DNA of 64,000 bases from Corbicula japonica (taxonomy: Eukaryota; Mollusca; Bivalvia; Venerida; Cyrenidae), in assembly GCA_038501625.1 (NCBI GenBank), contig JAZAYU010000052.1:3315955-3379954 (forward strand), in the 5' to 3' direction. The notes beneath the pieces are model-generated. The model was not told the DNA's origin. It was given only the letters and a program-made list of their open reading frames with translations, and made no database searches. A program made the translations under genes and the position numbers. Below, piece by piece: positions 12,254 to 24,745 of this stretch; position 1 is the first letter of the stretch, and each line of letters opens with the position of its first letter.

Positions 12254-12281
12254 AGTGGCGGTTTAGAACTTTTGAGAAGTG
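12254..12281 (-). repeat. Right terminal inverted repeat of the Tc1-like element
   Basis: Reverse complement of the left end with one mismatch, followed by the target TA at 12282-12283. Confidence 0.93.
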
Positions 12282-12283
12282 TA

Positions 12284-13425
12284 CATCATGACCAGACTAC
12301 ACGGATGTGCAAATATAACAAGGCAATCACCGTAGCGAACAATGGAATAGGGGTATTTTACCCCTATTTTTATGTACATTTATGTTTCTTATGCACTATA
12401 ATTATAGATGTGCTGAAGTAATACAGTTTTTAATAAATTGTAAGTTCTTTTCGGTAAATGTTTGTTCGAAAGAATGATCATGTTGACAGAGCAATCAAAA
12501 GTATCGTTCATACAATTAATCAATGTTCCAACTAAACCGATCTTTTTTAATATCTCGGCGTGGATTCGAGATAAACTCTTTCAATTTAAAATATAATTGA
12601 TACATCATTTCACTTTTTAATAAAATAATCATTGAAATCCCAACATGATTTCGGAAACCACTGACAGTCAAAGTAGGGGTAAAAGCTAGTCACTAAATCG
12701 TCGGTATGGGGTATATTCTTACTTAACGATAATTCATGTTTTCTTATTTAAATATGCATTACATGTAGTTTCGAATAACTCCGATACAAGATTTTTTCGA
12801 TCAAACCTCAGATGCAAGTCGACTCAAAAACTTGTATAGCACACAAATATTAATTTTGTTGACTGATCAGTTACGATGCTATTTCGCTATCAACTCTTAC
12901 ATTCAGTTGCAAACAAATACTGTGGTATCATTACATTTCGCGAAGATTTAAAGTTCGCTTATTTTACGCTGAACAAAGTGCGCGAAAACTGACCTTACCG
13001 AAATCAAAACAATGAATATCGAGTCTTATGAGGATAAGATAATTAGAAGAATGTATGCCCGCGTGAAAAAAAAGTAATTAATTTGTCTTCTGTGCGACAT
13101 GTGATCCCTGCGAAATAAAATGATACCACATCAATTAAGGTGAAATACTTAATTGAACTAGAGGCTGATTTCCGCGCCACAAGCGGTGTAATACAATTAT
13201 TACCGGGGTGTCATAATATTATGACGGGGATTATAATATGATAACGAAGGGGTCATATATTATTATCGGGAGGTCAATATTTAATAAATAAAATCTGTGT
13301 GTGTGGGGGGGGGTACTTATTTTATAAGGGGGTCAGTATTTTGTAGAAAATTTTTAAGAAATTTATAAAAAAAAAGTAATGACCTGGGGATAATTATTCT
13401 ATGGCGGTCATTTAACAACGTTACA
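12284..13425. other. AT-rich unique stretch
   Basis: No coding, RNA or clear repeat signal. Around 13185-13420 there is a run of loosely repeated TCATAATATTATGACGGGG-like phrases and a G run at about 13303-13314. Confidence 0.5.
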
Positions 13426-14302
13426 CCGGACATGATTTTACTTCAACGTCGCTTTCCGATCCTGATCTTCAATGTAGCAGCCCTGACCTTCCATGTAGCA
13501 ACCCTGATGTTGCGCGCTACAAGCATCTTTTCAATATGGTGATCATTTGTGTTAATAATTTTGAAATCCAACCATAAATTACAAAGTTATTTATATTGAC
13601 CGGAAAAGATTTTACCTAAATGTCATGCTTTGACCTTGATCATCAAGTTAGTGACCCAAATGTTGCACATGAGATGTCTCCTTGATACGGCTAAAATTGC
13701 AATGAATGTTTTTTATCAAACTATAAATATTAAAGTTATGGACCGGACAAGTTTTTGCATCAATGTCAACCTGTGACCTTGAACTTCAATGAATCGACCC
13801 AAATGTTGCACGCGACACATCGTCTCCATATGGCAATCATTTCTATGAAATAATTGAAAAATCCTGGTATAAATAAGAAAGGAATGTACCGGACACGATT
13901 TTGCTTCAAGGTCATGATGTGACCTTGACCTTCAAGCTGTGATCTTGAACTTTAATCTATCGACCCAAATGTTGCACGCGACACATCGTCTTGTTACGGT
14001 TATCATTTCTGTGAAATAATAAGAAGTCCACCTATAAATAAGAAAGGAATGGACCGGACAGGATTTTGCTTCAAGGTCATGCTGTGACCTTGACCTTCAA
14101 GGAAGCGATCCAAATGATGCAAATGACGCGTCTTCTTGATAAGTAGATCATTTCTGTCAAAACACCTAAAATTGCGACTTAACATAACAAAGTTAAAGGT
14201 CGGACACGAATGAGGGACGGAAGAACGCACTACAGGATGGACGGATGGACGGATACATTACATGACGACTGTATGCTTCCCGAATTTCATTCGGGAAGCA
14301 TA
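13426..14302. mobile_element. Non-autonomous element with about 150-bp internal tandem units and 3' hairpin
   Basis: Four to five diverged units carry phrases such as CCGGACACGATTTTGCTTC, GTGACCTTGACCTTCAA and CCCAAATGTTGCACGCGACA. They are followed by GACGGATGGACGGAT tetranucleotides and a perfect 14-bp hairpin (TATGCTTCCCGAAT / ATTCGGGAAGCATA, 14271-14301). No open frame of note. The same build is found in the introns at 26333, 27922 and 46115. The exact left end is uncertain. Confidence 0.65.
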
Positions 14303-14511
14303 ATAAATCAGAAACAGAATCTGTTGACCAAGTTGAAGATAAGTTTTCGGCATGATCTTGGTCATGGTCTTCATCTAATTGAGGAATTACTTTACAATGA
14401 ACAATTTTTGATGGTGTTGATTTTATTTCGATTTTGAACTGGGCTGTCACTGTCTGAAGATTTTGTTGGTACTATTATTTTTCCAGATTGGGAATCAAAA
14501 CCGATATCTTT

Positions 14512-14830
14512 GCCTCTAACATTGGCATCGTATGTCCTTGAGCGATTATTTCTCTCGTCAATTGAATGTCAGATGTAGGACACCTTTTCTGCCGCTAACA
14601 TTGGCATCGTGTGTCCTTTGGCGATTATTTCTCTCGTCAATTGACTGTCACATGTAGGACACCTTTTCTGCCGCTAACATTGGCATCGTATGTCCTTTGG
14701 CGATTATTTCTCTCGTCAATTGACTGTCACATGTAGGACACCTTTTCTGCCGCTAACATTGGCATCGTATGTCCTTTAGCGATTATTTCTCTCGTCAATT
14801 GACTGTCACATGTAGAACACCTTTTCTGTA
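14512..14830. repeat. 79-bp tandem repeat, four copies
   Basis: The phrase CTAACATTGGCATCGTATGT recurs at 14516, 14595, 14674 and 14753, a constant spacing of 79 bases, with GTCACATGTAGGACACCTTT between. Copies differ by a few bases. Confidence 0.92.
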
Positions 14831-16316
14831 GTGTGATCATAAGCACGTGACTCGTTTACGTTGTCAAGATTCGCAAAAGCTGCTCATAAGAATCAGAACA
14901 AAGAAAAACGTCTTTGTAACGAACCGCATGCTATTTGTTTGTACTTCGTACAAAAACCTAGACACTCTGTGCGAAATACAGACACACAAAATGATTCAAA
15001 TTGCCGATTTTAATGATGTGTTCATAACAACTGAGACATCTTATCGTAGCATGAGCATATTATCTTATTAATATTAATTGTTTTAATCACATATGAATGC
15101 CTCGCCAGATGTAAAAAAAACCTCACGACAAAATATGACTTGTCTTCGTAACAAGACGGCCTACGGTTTGACATCGTCAGCACCCAGTGATTATTTCTCA
15201 ATCAAAACATAATTTAAATATACAGATAATATAATGTCAATAAAATATGGGAAGATTTCATTATTACTTCGACAGATAGAAACAACGATGATGTTGCCAT
15301 TTCACGAAGCCTGATTCGGAAAAACATCGGGCGAGTATTGAATACTTAGGTAGTCTTTTATGAGTTGTCGTTTATTTTCGACAGGGTATCGTACTTATGC
15401 TTACTAGCAAACGTATCCGACAAATGATGGCGTCTTTAATTATATTCTGACGCCACTCCGCCCCTAGAATCCGGCATACAGGCGATTGCGCCGCCCCCAC
15501 AATCCGGCATACAGGCGATTGCGCCGCCCCACAATCCGGCATACATGCGATTGCGCATGCTCCCTGCATGGTTCATGTAAGAGGTTCTAGCCTGCCTTAA
15601 TGCCATATTATGACTGGACTAAAGGTAATTGATTTTTCTGATGTAAACCAGAACGAAACATTTTTAATAATTAATAGAAGTGCATAAAATTTGCGAGCTC
15701 GGAACTGGAGGTGAGGTATGTAATGTGCAGGGATAAAACCTTACTTCTTCCAAACGTGGAATTTGTAAATAAACTAAAAATGTTAACTGTAAGGAGACGA
15801 AAGATAACACAATGCATAATTGTCATTTTGGAATCTAAAATCTAAATATTTTTTGCACTTTTGACAGAATTTACACATGTAAACATTATTTGTTTTCTTC
15901 AGCAATGAGCAAGCTATCTCGTCAAACTTGGCCAAAGTGGAATGCGATGACATCTCTGCAATCATTCTTCCGCCAGCAATAAAAAAGATCCTGTTGAACG
16001 AAGGGTTCGGCTCTCCAAAGAAAAGGCTCAAATTACAAAAAGAAACTAACGTTGTTTAAAAAAAATGCCTGAAAGTGACAAAATTGAAATATACCTGGCT
16101 TGTAAACCAATTAATGACAAAAAGTAATATATGCTTATCAGGAATCGCCATACTCACAAAACACAGCCTCCCCACGCAACGAAAAAGAAGAGAGGAAGAG
16201 AGATAGAGAGCATGTTTTTTATAAGTATGTCAATTCAAATAGGACGCCACAAACAATTAACGAAGAAGAGAACCTTTGGGGATACCGCCTTGAAACGGTC
16301 AGTAGCAAAACAAATT
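14831..16316. other. Spacer without recognised gene; small 35-bp triplication
   Basis: At about 15466-15560 three copies of a GC-rich unit (AATCCGGCATACAGGCGATT GCGCCGCCCC, about 35 bp) are in tandem. A minus-strand frame at 15783-16031 has no recognised domain and is not called. The rest shows nothing I can name. Confidence 0.5.
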
Positions 16317-16667
16317 GCCACTGGGGGTTTAAACCAGGTTCTAGGGTGCACCAACCTCACACTTGCCCCAACAGGTTCTCGTATCACAAAGCAAGTACAA
16401 GTTGTCTTGGTGAAATAACAAATGCTTAGATGAGCAATTTAACATAAATAAGATGTCGTGGAAGCCAATCCTGACAAAATCTTTATGCCATGAATAGAAG
16501 AAAAGAATCTGCCTCTCGATATTTTACATGAGATACGTTGTTGTTGGTTAAGACAGTGAATTTTCTGAATGAATGCGAGCGGATGCAGCCAGCTTGCCTC
16601 CTGCAAATGATTACACGTCATATAGCTTGATTGATGTATTGGCTATTAAAGTGTGTCATTATTAATT

Positions 16668-16672
16668 AAAAA
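16668..16672 (-). terminator. RNA polymerase III terminator of tRNA-Thr copy 2
   Basis: Run of five T on the minus strand just after the tRNA, as in copy 1. Confidence 0.7.
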
Positions 16673-16689
16673 GAATGAGTGGCTCCAGA

Positions 16690-16762
16690 AGGCTCCAGGG
16701 GGGATCGAACCCCCGACCTCCTGTTTACTAGACAGGCGCTCTAACCACTGAGCTATGGAGCC
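16690..16762 (-). tRNA. trnT(agt): tRNA-Thr (anticodon AGT), copy 2
   Basis: Identical across the 73 nt to the copy at 1746-1818, with all stems paired and anticodon AGT, and the same T5 terminator downstream. Identity of the tRNA alone does not date the duplication, because tRNA genes are constrained. Confidence 0.96.
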
Positions 16763-18680
16763 TGTACATTTCTTAGCCTTCCTTTTCATAAATTTATACA
16801 AAACCAGGTTTCGGTTTTGGATATTGTACATACAGATAGGTATGTTCAGTTACGAGTGTTAGCTTAAAGCCATATCTTAATTTCTGCGAAAAAAGCAATG
16901 CACTCGAATGTGTATTTTTAATTCAAAAGAAGTCCGTTTAAACAAACAAAAAACAACAACAATGAACCTAATTTCTGATGATAATCAAATCTTGTATATA
17001 GATAAACATTGTATTTTTCCACCATCTCTGAGTTTTATTTTTGACATGGTGTTGTCGTATGGCGATACAGTCATCAGCGTTTTCGGGAAAATAAACATGT
17101 CGTCTGCGTCTGCATACGGTTATGTTTATGTTTGAAAAATAACGACTTAAAGCGCCGTTGTATATTCAGTCATATGATTGTTATGATGATCAAAATGGAA
17201 AAAGTGATCTTTGAAGTAATAGTTTTCTGCTTGCTACATTAAAACAATAACAAAAGAATTGTGTAAATTACATGTTCTTGTAAGTGAAATTAATGAATTT
17301 TGTTAAATTCTGTAGGTTTGTAATTTTAACAAATTGGAGATTAACCAACTGTCCACACGATTCTTGATGATATCCATCATGGAATCAACTGGTGAATATA
17401 TTGCTGCATTGTCTAACCTGAACCCCTAGGTCCTCTTGCACTGAGGGAGCCTAGCTAATGGCTAATGTGCTATAGTGCAGTAGTACTCACCATGCAAGCT
17501 ATGTTACAAAGCAGATTAGCATGCTGCAGAGGGTGATTAATAGCCAAAGGGTACATAACAATCATTTTTATGAAAATAATTTCCCTTTTCATATCGTGAA
17601 AGTAGTGCATACCCAAACTCTAAAAGATAAACATTTTTAAAAGTCAGATTAGAAAGAATACACTAAATGGTTGTTATAACATACATATCATTTTTACTAA
17701 ATATAGTGTATTTAAAAATATGATAATGCTGGAAAATACTATTGTACATCTCCATTTTAAAATATCTGAATCAATACTTAAATCATTGTTTCAGTGTTTA
17801 GCAGGAAGCTATTGTATCTAGAATAATTTTTTTCAATATGAATTGTCTATTGTTTATTTGAGTTTAATGCGCGATCCATACAAACAAGACATAAAAAGCT
17901 AATGTCTGAGCTTTAAGCCTTCACGTGATATCGATCTTACCACAGTGTAGATCAAGATCAGCCGACGCATCTGCGCTGTTCACTTTTACATTCATTAAGT
18001 TATTTCTGACCAAGAAGCGACCAGTATAACCCGGATCAGGATGTTCCGGATGATCGGGATGAAAACCGGTAGCACTTGTTACTGAAAAATAAACATTAGC
18101 CCATTACAAACTAATATAACCGATTATGTTTAAAGGCTGATCTGGGTCTACAACGGATCTGGAACTCAAAATCTTACCACTTTAATGGTTAACAGTCATT
18201 AATATGTATCATGCTCCTCCTAAAAGAATCATAGTATTTATTGAAAATGGTGTATCCGAAATTGTATTGGAAAACACTTTATCCGAAACCTATTCAACTA
18301 GGCTTTATCGCGATTTCTCTCAGATGCTATCGATCCATTGAAAATGAATAACATAAATTGATTATTTTCTGTCAAACTTAGTTGTTAGGCTAAATGACTA
18401 ACGGATGAACAACAAATTTCGAAAATCACATTTGCTTAATTAAAGTATCTCGTTCGCCATTAGTTGCCATGTGTCTGACCCTTTGCGAAGCTATCAAGGT
18501 GCAGGTAATCCGGACTACGATCATAAATTTGTTTGTCGTTAAATAGCATTATGCACAAAATGATAATAAAAATACCACATAAAAAGCATATCAAGATTTT
18601 TTTTTCAAATCTTACATTAAACTCCACGTCATTCGCCTTTGCCCTAGATCATAAATCTAACTCCACGTAATTTGTCATTT

Positions 18681-18825
18681 CCCAATATCATAAAACTAAG
18701 ATTTGAGACCAGTCTCAAACTTCAAGGATGTGATTGGCTGAAATGGCGAATGTTCCCCATTCAGCCAATCAGAATTTTGAGATTTGAGACTGGTCTCCAA
18801 TCTTAGTTTTATGATAATTTTGGGC
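18681..18825. repeat. Palindromic repeat R2, copy in block A2
   Basis: Same imperfect inverted repeat as at 3736-3880, at the equivalent place in the duplicate. Confidence 0.8.
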
Positions 18826-19617
18826 TCTTATTATTTTGAGTCACGAAAAATGTAGGTTATAAGATATGCCTAACGTTTACTGTGATTTATCCAAAAAGAA
18901 CCCTAAATATTTGGTGAATTGATTCGAATACTGCACTTTCAAATTGGTAATGCCTTGAAATTGAATACTTTATCGATTAAGGTCTTGCTACTTATACTTT
19001 AACGGTAAGTAACGACAACAACTTAAACGCGGTTAATAAATAAATCCATTCGCGATTTCAAAAAATGGTTAATAATTTCAACTCCCATCTTTTATTTTGT
19101 CGCAACAACAATGCAGAGTAATTTTAATTTGATTTCACTGTAATGTATTTGCAATATTTAACTTGTAGGATACTGTATCTTATTTGATTTTCCCTCTGCG
19201 TTTTAAGGGCTTGGGACCTTTTGTAAAGGACATGTGACAAGTCATATACATAACAAACTTAAATGCCAACTAATTTGCTGTTGTATCCGTGCATTTTATA
19301 TCTGTTTTAAATTTGTTTATGACTCAAAACATGATCTTTACAAGCCGCATTAAAAATCTAGAATCCCACGGACGTCACAAGTAATGAGACAATAGGGTAG
19401 CACTCCTCAGACCGAAGTCCGAGGTTTAACATACTGGCTATTGGGTCCGAAGACCTACTACCCTCAGTCGCACCATAACGCGCCCATTGTGTTGCCAGAG
19501 GCTCAGGTTTGAAAGGTCAACATTACATCAGTGTGACGGGATTCTTTGTTTTAAGTCCACCAGCGGACCCGGATATGTGTTTGGTTCGTACCCAGTCGTG
19601 CAAATGTATAGTCGGTA

Positions 19618-19850
19618 TTTACCTTACACCTTACCTTAAACCTTACCTAAGACCTTACCATACACCTTACCTAAGACCTTACCATACACCTTACCATACA
19701 CCTTACCTTACACCTTGCCTAAGACCTTACCTAAGACCTCACCATACACCTTACCTAAGACCTTATCATACACCTTACCTTACACCTTACCTAACACCTC
19801 ACCCAACACCTTACCTAACACCTTACCATACACCTTACCTACGAAGAAAT
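19618..19850. repeat. 12/24-bp minisatellite, block A2
   Basis: Counterpart of 4672-4897, units of CCTTACCTAAGACCTTACCA type; a variant TTTCTATACACC unit of copy 1 reads TTACCATACACC here. Confidence 0.9.
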
Positions 19851-19974
19851 AAAAAAAATAAAAAAAGGAAAACCTACCAAACCTACCAAACCTTGCTTCA
19901 TCTGTAATCTTCTTCTGTGAAACTGAAACAAAGAGAAAACAAAAACACAACACAATGTCCTTACACGTCAATCC

Positions 19975-20450
19975 TCTCACTCACTCACTCACTCACTCAC
20001 TCACTCACTCACTCACTCACTCACTCACTCACTCACTCACTCACTCACCCACCCACCCACCCACCCACTCACTCACCCACCCACTCACTCACTCACTCAC
20101 TCACTCACTCACTCACTCACCTCACTCACTCACGCACTCACTCACTCACTCACTCACTCACTCACTAACACACTCAACCTCTCACTCACTCACTCACTCA
20201 CTCACTCACTCACTCACTCACTCACTCACTCACTCACTCACTCACTCACTCACTCACTCACTCACTCACTCACTCACTCACTCACTCACTCACTCACTCA
20301 CTCACTCACTCACTCAACCTCTCACTCACGCACTTACTCACTCACTCACTCACTCACTCACTCACTCACTCACTCACTCACACTCACTCACTCACTCACT
20401 CAACCTCTCACTTACTCACGCACTTCATCCATCCATCCATCCATCCATCA
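19975..20450. repeat. (TCAC)n / (CCCA)n / (ATCC)n array, block A2
   Basis: TCAC units with a CCCA-rich interruption near 20046-20085 that copy 1 lacks, then long TCAC runs, then a shorter ATCC run (about 20427-20450). The different interior shows independent change since duplication, or assembly uncertainty. Confidence 0.95.
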
Positions 20451-20936
20451 CTCATCTCTTACTCACGCACTCAATCAATCTTTCATTACTCAATAAATCA
20501 CTCATCACTCATCTCTCACTCACGCACTCTCTATCTATTTATCTATTTTTCCTTTCTCGCTTTACCTTTCTTTCTTTTTCGCTATCTATTTAACTTTCTC
20601 TCGTCCTTGTTTTCTATCTATCTTTCCCAAGTTCATTCTTTGTGTGTTTATTAGTTTTTGATTATTTTTTTAATTCGTTTTGTTTCTTTCCTTCTTAATT
20701 TAATTCCTAATTTACATTGTGTTTTTTTACTTTCTTAATTTCATTCTCAATTTCATTCTTTGTGTTTTTTCTTTCCATATTAACTAAATTCATTTTTTCT
20801 TTATTTTTTTTCCTTATTTAATTTTTCTTTCCTTCTTTCCTAAATTCATTTTTTCTTTCCTTCTTTCCTTAATTCATTTTTTCTTTCCTTCTTTCCTTAA
20901 TTCATTATTTTTATTTCTTTCTTTTATTCTCTCCTT

Positions 20937-20997
<61 letters not shown>

Positions 20998-20998
20998 A
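20451..20998. repeat. Pyrimidine-rich low-complexity tract, block A2
   Basis: Counterpart of 5456-5985, with a longer (TC)n run at about 20939-20982. Confidence 0.85.
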
Positions 20999-21046
20999 AT
21001 CAGGTACACTCTCATCACTCACTTACACACTCATTACTCACACACA

Positions 21047-21130
21047 TCACTCACTCACTCACTCACTCACTCACTCACTCACTCACTCACACACTCACGC
21101 ACTCACTCACACACTCACTCACTCACACAC
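21047..21130. repeat. (CACT)n microsatellite, block A2
   Basis: Shorter counterpart of the array at 6028-6155. Confidence 0.9.
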
Positions 21131-21739
21131 TCAAAAACAAGAAAGAAAAATAAAAACCTTGGTTTGGTGCGGGTTCGCTTCCAGCTGGAGGCACTTTCAT
21201 TTGATCTTCAGCTGTAATCTGTTATCTTCTTCTGTTAAACTGAAACACAAAAGAAAACAAAATACAATACAATTCCCTTAAGTGTGATTCGACCTTAACT
21301 CATTATCAAAAATATGTCTTTAAAGAACTGACATTTAAATTAATGCTTAATTTTACTTTAAAGACGAATTTGTAAATGATATCAGATTCATACAGAGGTC
21401 TGTAGGTTTAATACAAGCCTGGTGGTATTACGGACAGTGTGTTGACAACTTGACTTTCCAGTCAACAGACCCCGAAGTATGTTGACATGAATTCAGTTTA
21501 TGTGTGTGAAGTAAGTTAGAGCTAACTACATTCAACAGACTATGTTCGAATCCGTTGAAGGGCAAGTCCGACTTAGTATACAGACTGAAGAATTTCTCGC
21601 TTGTATCAGATTTTAACTGAGGTCTGTAGATTAAATATCAGCCTGATTGTATATTCTCTACTTGCCTCGGTTAACAGAATCGGTAGATTTATGTAAACAT
21701 GTAATCTATATCAACCGATTTGTTATTGTAAAGACATAA

Positions 21740-22467
21740 CAAGTTTTAGCTTTCCAAAAAGCTAGTCGGTCATTAGCACAACCTTTTAAGAAGACGGCAC
21801 AAAAGTTTAAACTTTAAGCCACTTGAAATTAAAGCGCTTTATATTTATTGGATGTCATACAAAAATGTAAGTTTATTTATAGGTATTTCTTCTTTCGAAG
21901 GAGATGTATTTAAGCAGGTGATAAAACTAACCCTGTTTGCAAACAAAATAATTCACCTGAAGGTAAACCGAAATTGAAAAGTTTATCAAACACTATTTTG
22001 TGTCACAAAGTGTTAGAAAGCAACGATAATCAAGCTGTAATTATATACCAAAAGCTTCAGAATATGTTAAAAAAAAACAACAAAGTTTTTCACTGTCACA
22101 GAGTGGGAGAAAAAAATGTTCACACAGTCTGACCGGGACTCCCTGGTATGATAACATTGCTCTTTCTGATCTAGAACAATTTCGTTAGAATGTTGGTATT
22201 TACTTAGAATGTCTTATGACTTCCAATAACAACCAAACGCGTTAATTTCAATTTTTTTCTAAAGTATGCACTTCAGCGCCGTCTTTGTTTGTTAAAAGGT
22301 TATGCTAATGACCGACTAGCTTTTTGGTAAGCATAATTTTGTTTTGTCTATTATTGACAGTTGCATGACTCGATTTGAAACTTCCGCAAAAATATGTGTT
22401 TTCGCATCTTCCAAAGATTATTTTGTAGATTCAAAACCAAATTAATACTTTGGAAAGCTAAAACTTG
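21740..22467. mobile_element. Inverted-repeat element (MITE-like)
   Basis: Two nested inverted pairs. The outer pair is 19 bp and exact: CAAGTTTTAGCTTTCCAAA at 21740 against its complement at 22449-22467. The inner pair is longer, 21754-21798 against 22278-22327, sharing CCAAAAAGCTAGTCGGTCAT. A stretch after the inner right arm (22329 on) is repeated directly after the outer right arm (22463 on), so the right end appears to have been duplicated. No open frame for a transposase. Confidence 0.75.
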
Positions 22468-23180
22468 TATTGTCTAGTATTGTCAGTTTCATGACCCGAT
22501 TAAAGATTCCTGCAAAAATGTGTGTTCTGATGTTCGAATGATATTTTTTACATTCAAAACCTTATAAAACTTTAATAACCAGTTGAGTGGAAAAAATGCA
22601 AGTTTAGCAAACTTATCGAAGTAATGACGAATGTAATCCATATCGAGCTAACTTAAACATGAAAAACGTTCCCCGTGATACCCCTGTCCCCGAGTTTCAC
22701 AAAATGCTGCAGAAGTTCGTAGATAAGAAAATAAAGCAAAATAATTAGCTAATCTCTGTTCAGTGCTCTCTACACATTGTAGTTGCTAATAGAGTCATGA
22801 CTCATAAGCTGTAATCTTTTGTTTATCATACACAGTATACATTTACTAGACGAAATCCATGTATATGTTTATTGTTCTTTGTCGGAAATATCTTTATGAG
22901 TAATAAGCCTAGCTATCAGAAGCTGGAGAGAGGATTTAAGAATAGGTACAGACTCCATATATGACGTCGTTTAACAGCCAATAAGAGGACTCTACGTTTT
23001 CATAGATAACGACTGAGTAAGAGTCTATGCATAAATAACGACTTAGTAAGAGTCTACTTTTCTAAATTATCCGTTCCGTCTGGTCCGTGAACTTTGCTTT
23101 ACATCGCTGTTAACCGGTGTTCAGGTAGAAAGCTCAAGTTTGGTCCATTATAATATGTCGGTCATCACGATGACCGACAA
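21740..23180. mobile_element. Insertion of about 1.44 kb present only in duplicate copy 2
   Basis: Copy 1 reads straight from AAGACATAA into TTATGAGTCAAATG at 6766; here the same two flanks are separated by this sequence. Its first 730 bases form an inverted-repeat element (separate entry). The remainder, 22469-23180, shows no gene and ends in a near-perfect palindrome, GTCGGTCATCACGATGACCG (23159-23180). No convincing target duplication was found, so the mechanism is open. Confidence 0.85.
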
Positions 23181-24745
23181 TTATGAGTCAAATGTTTACT
23201 ATTACCTTAAGTGGAATCTTCAGTCGAACGACGCAATCTTCAGCTGTTATGACGCAGTTTTCATCTGTTATTGCGCAGTTTTCATCTGTTATGATGCAGT
23301 CTTCATCTTTTATGAAATTATGACCCCAGTCTTCATATGTTATCTTCTTCTTTACAACTTAAAACAAAACAAAGAATGAAAAACAACATAACGTTAACCT
23401 TAAAAATAACCGGCGACGGCAATTAACAAGGTATTGTAGTTGCTACGTTTATAAAATATCTGATAAAGAATGTCAGCTATGTAAGTGCTGAATTGTCATC
23501 ACCAGAGTCAGACCGACGCTTGAAGGTTTAATCACAGCCAAGTGATTTGTGACTGACCGCTCACCACCTGTCTTATGCATTCAAAAGACTCAGTTAAAAT
23601 CCCTTAACTAGGAACCTACATGTAGCCCAAGTTCTTCAAAGTATATCAACTGAAGAGTTTCTCAATTGCTCAATATTGATTGTATTGTGACAGTTTACTA
23701 ACACCACTTGCCTCAGTTAATAGAATCAGTTAAATCTGTGCTGATGATTAAAAATTGAGATTTGAGTCATTCTCAGTTTTATACGTAATATCGGGGCCTG
23801 ATAAATTCTTACTTATTTCCACCTACATGTAATTGAAAATACACATAAGAAGAGTTATTTTAGAGACATAATAATGAGTCACATGTTTACTATTACCTAA
23901 AGAGGAAAGTTCCTTCGATCGACGCAATCTTTATCTGTTATGACGCAGTCTTCACACCTGTTATGAAGCAATCTTCATCTGTTATGACGCAATCTTCATC
24001 TGTTATGACGCAATCTTCATCTGTTATGACGCAATCTTCATTTGTTATGACCCAATCTTCACATGTTATGACGCAGTCTTCATCCTTATGACACAATCTT
24101 CGTCTGTTATCTTCTTCTGTACAAACTAAAAGAAAAGAAAAAACGAAATAACAGCACAAAGTTAACTTTAAAAATAACCGGCGAACCAACATATAAGGTA
24201 GGTGTTACGCTTTACGAATTACAAATCTGTTTACGAATGCAAGGTAAGTAACTGCTAAATTGTCATCACCAGGTTCAGACCGACGCCTGTACAATACCAG
24301 CCTAGTGGTCTGTGACAGCTCACCACCTGTCATGTACATTCAACAGACTCAGCAAAATCCTTGAATTAAGAATCTGCATGTAGCCCAAGTTCTTCAATGT
24401 AGAGTTTCTCAATTGTATCAGATTTAAATTGAAGTTTGTATGTTCAATCTCATCCTGATTGTATCAGTCAATAGACTCAGTTAAAATCTGTGCTGAAAAT
24501 TATTATTTGAGAGTTGAAACCAGTGTCAAATTTCAAGCATTTCAGAAAATCAGATTTTTTAGATTTGAGACTCCATTCTCAAATTTACAATCTTGAAGTC
24601 TGAATAATTCTTATTAATTTCCACCTACATATAACTGTACATACACACACCTAAGTGCATACGGGAAAGGTTTACTATTACCTTAAACGGTACCTTCCGG
24701 TGGACGATGCAATCTTCTTCTGTTGCTCAGGATATCAGCACTATA
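23181..24745. repeat. Minisatellite-rich module B, copy 2 (cut by gap)
   Basis: Matches 6767-8420, including both minisatellites, and stops at the run of N at a point equal to about 8423 of copy 1. Small internal deletions relative to copy 1 are visible, for example near 23680 and 24460. Confidence 0.88.
23930..24110. repeat. 21-bp minisatellite, module B2
   Basis: About eight units of TCTGTTATGACGCAATCTTCA type. On the minus strand they read through as DEDCVIT repeats, which is not evidence of a gene. Confidence 0.9.

Larger units (their letters stand above)
10699..12281 (+). mobile_element. Tc1/mariner-type DNA transposon, 1,583 bp
   Basis: Terminal inverted repeats of 28 bp with one mismatch: the left end starts CACTACTCAAAAGTTCTAAA at 10699 and the right end is its reverse complement, ending at 12281. 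The element is flanked by TA on both sides (10697-10698 and 12282-12283), the Tc1/mariner target duplication. Inside is a single transposase gene in plus orientation. The ends are nearly perfect, so the insertion may be recent, but the gene is disabled. Confidence 0.95.
16317..21739. repeat. Segmental duplication, block A copy 2
   Basis: Second copy of 1371-6766 in the same orientation, with scattered substitutions and altered microsatellite lengths. The left boundary again falls at TTGCCACTGGGGGTTTAAAC, here preceded by unrelated sequence. The right end is interrupted after GTAAAGACATAA by an insertion absent from copy 1. The internal features keep their order: tRNA at 16690, palindrome at 18681, minisatellite at 19618, TCAC array at 19975. 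Confidence 0.92.

Noticed and set aside
16646..16831. 61-aa frame with SIAQWLERLSSKQEVGGSIP
   Set aside because: This is the translation of the tRNA-Thr gene, a common false protein.
23159..23184. Helitron 3' end (palindrome near the insertion boundary)
   Set aside because: A hairpin is present, but there is no CTRR end, no 5' TC and no clean A/T target, so the class is not supported.
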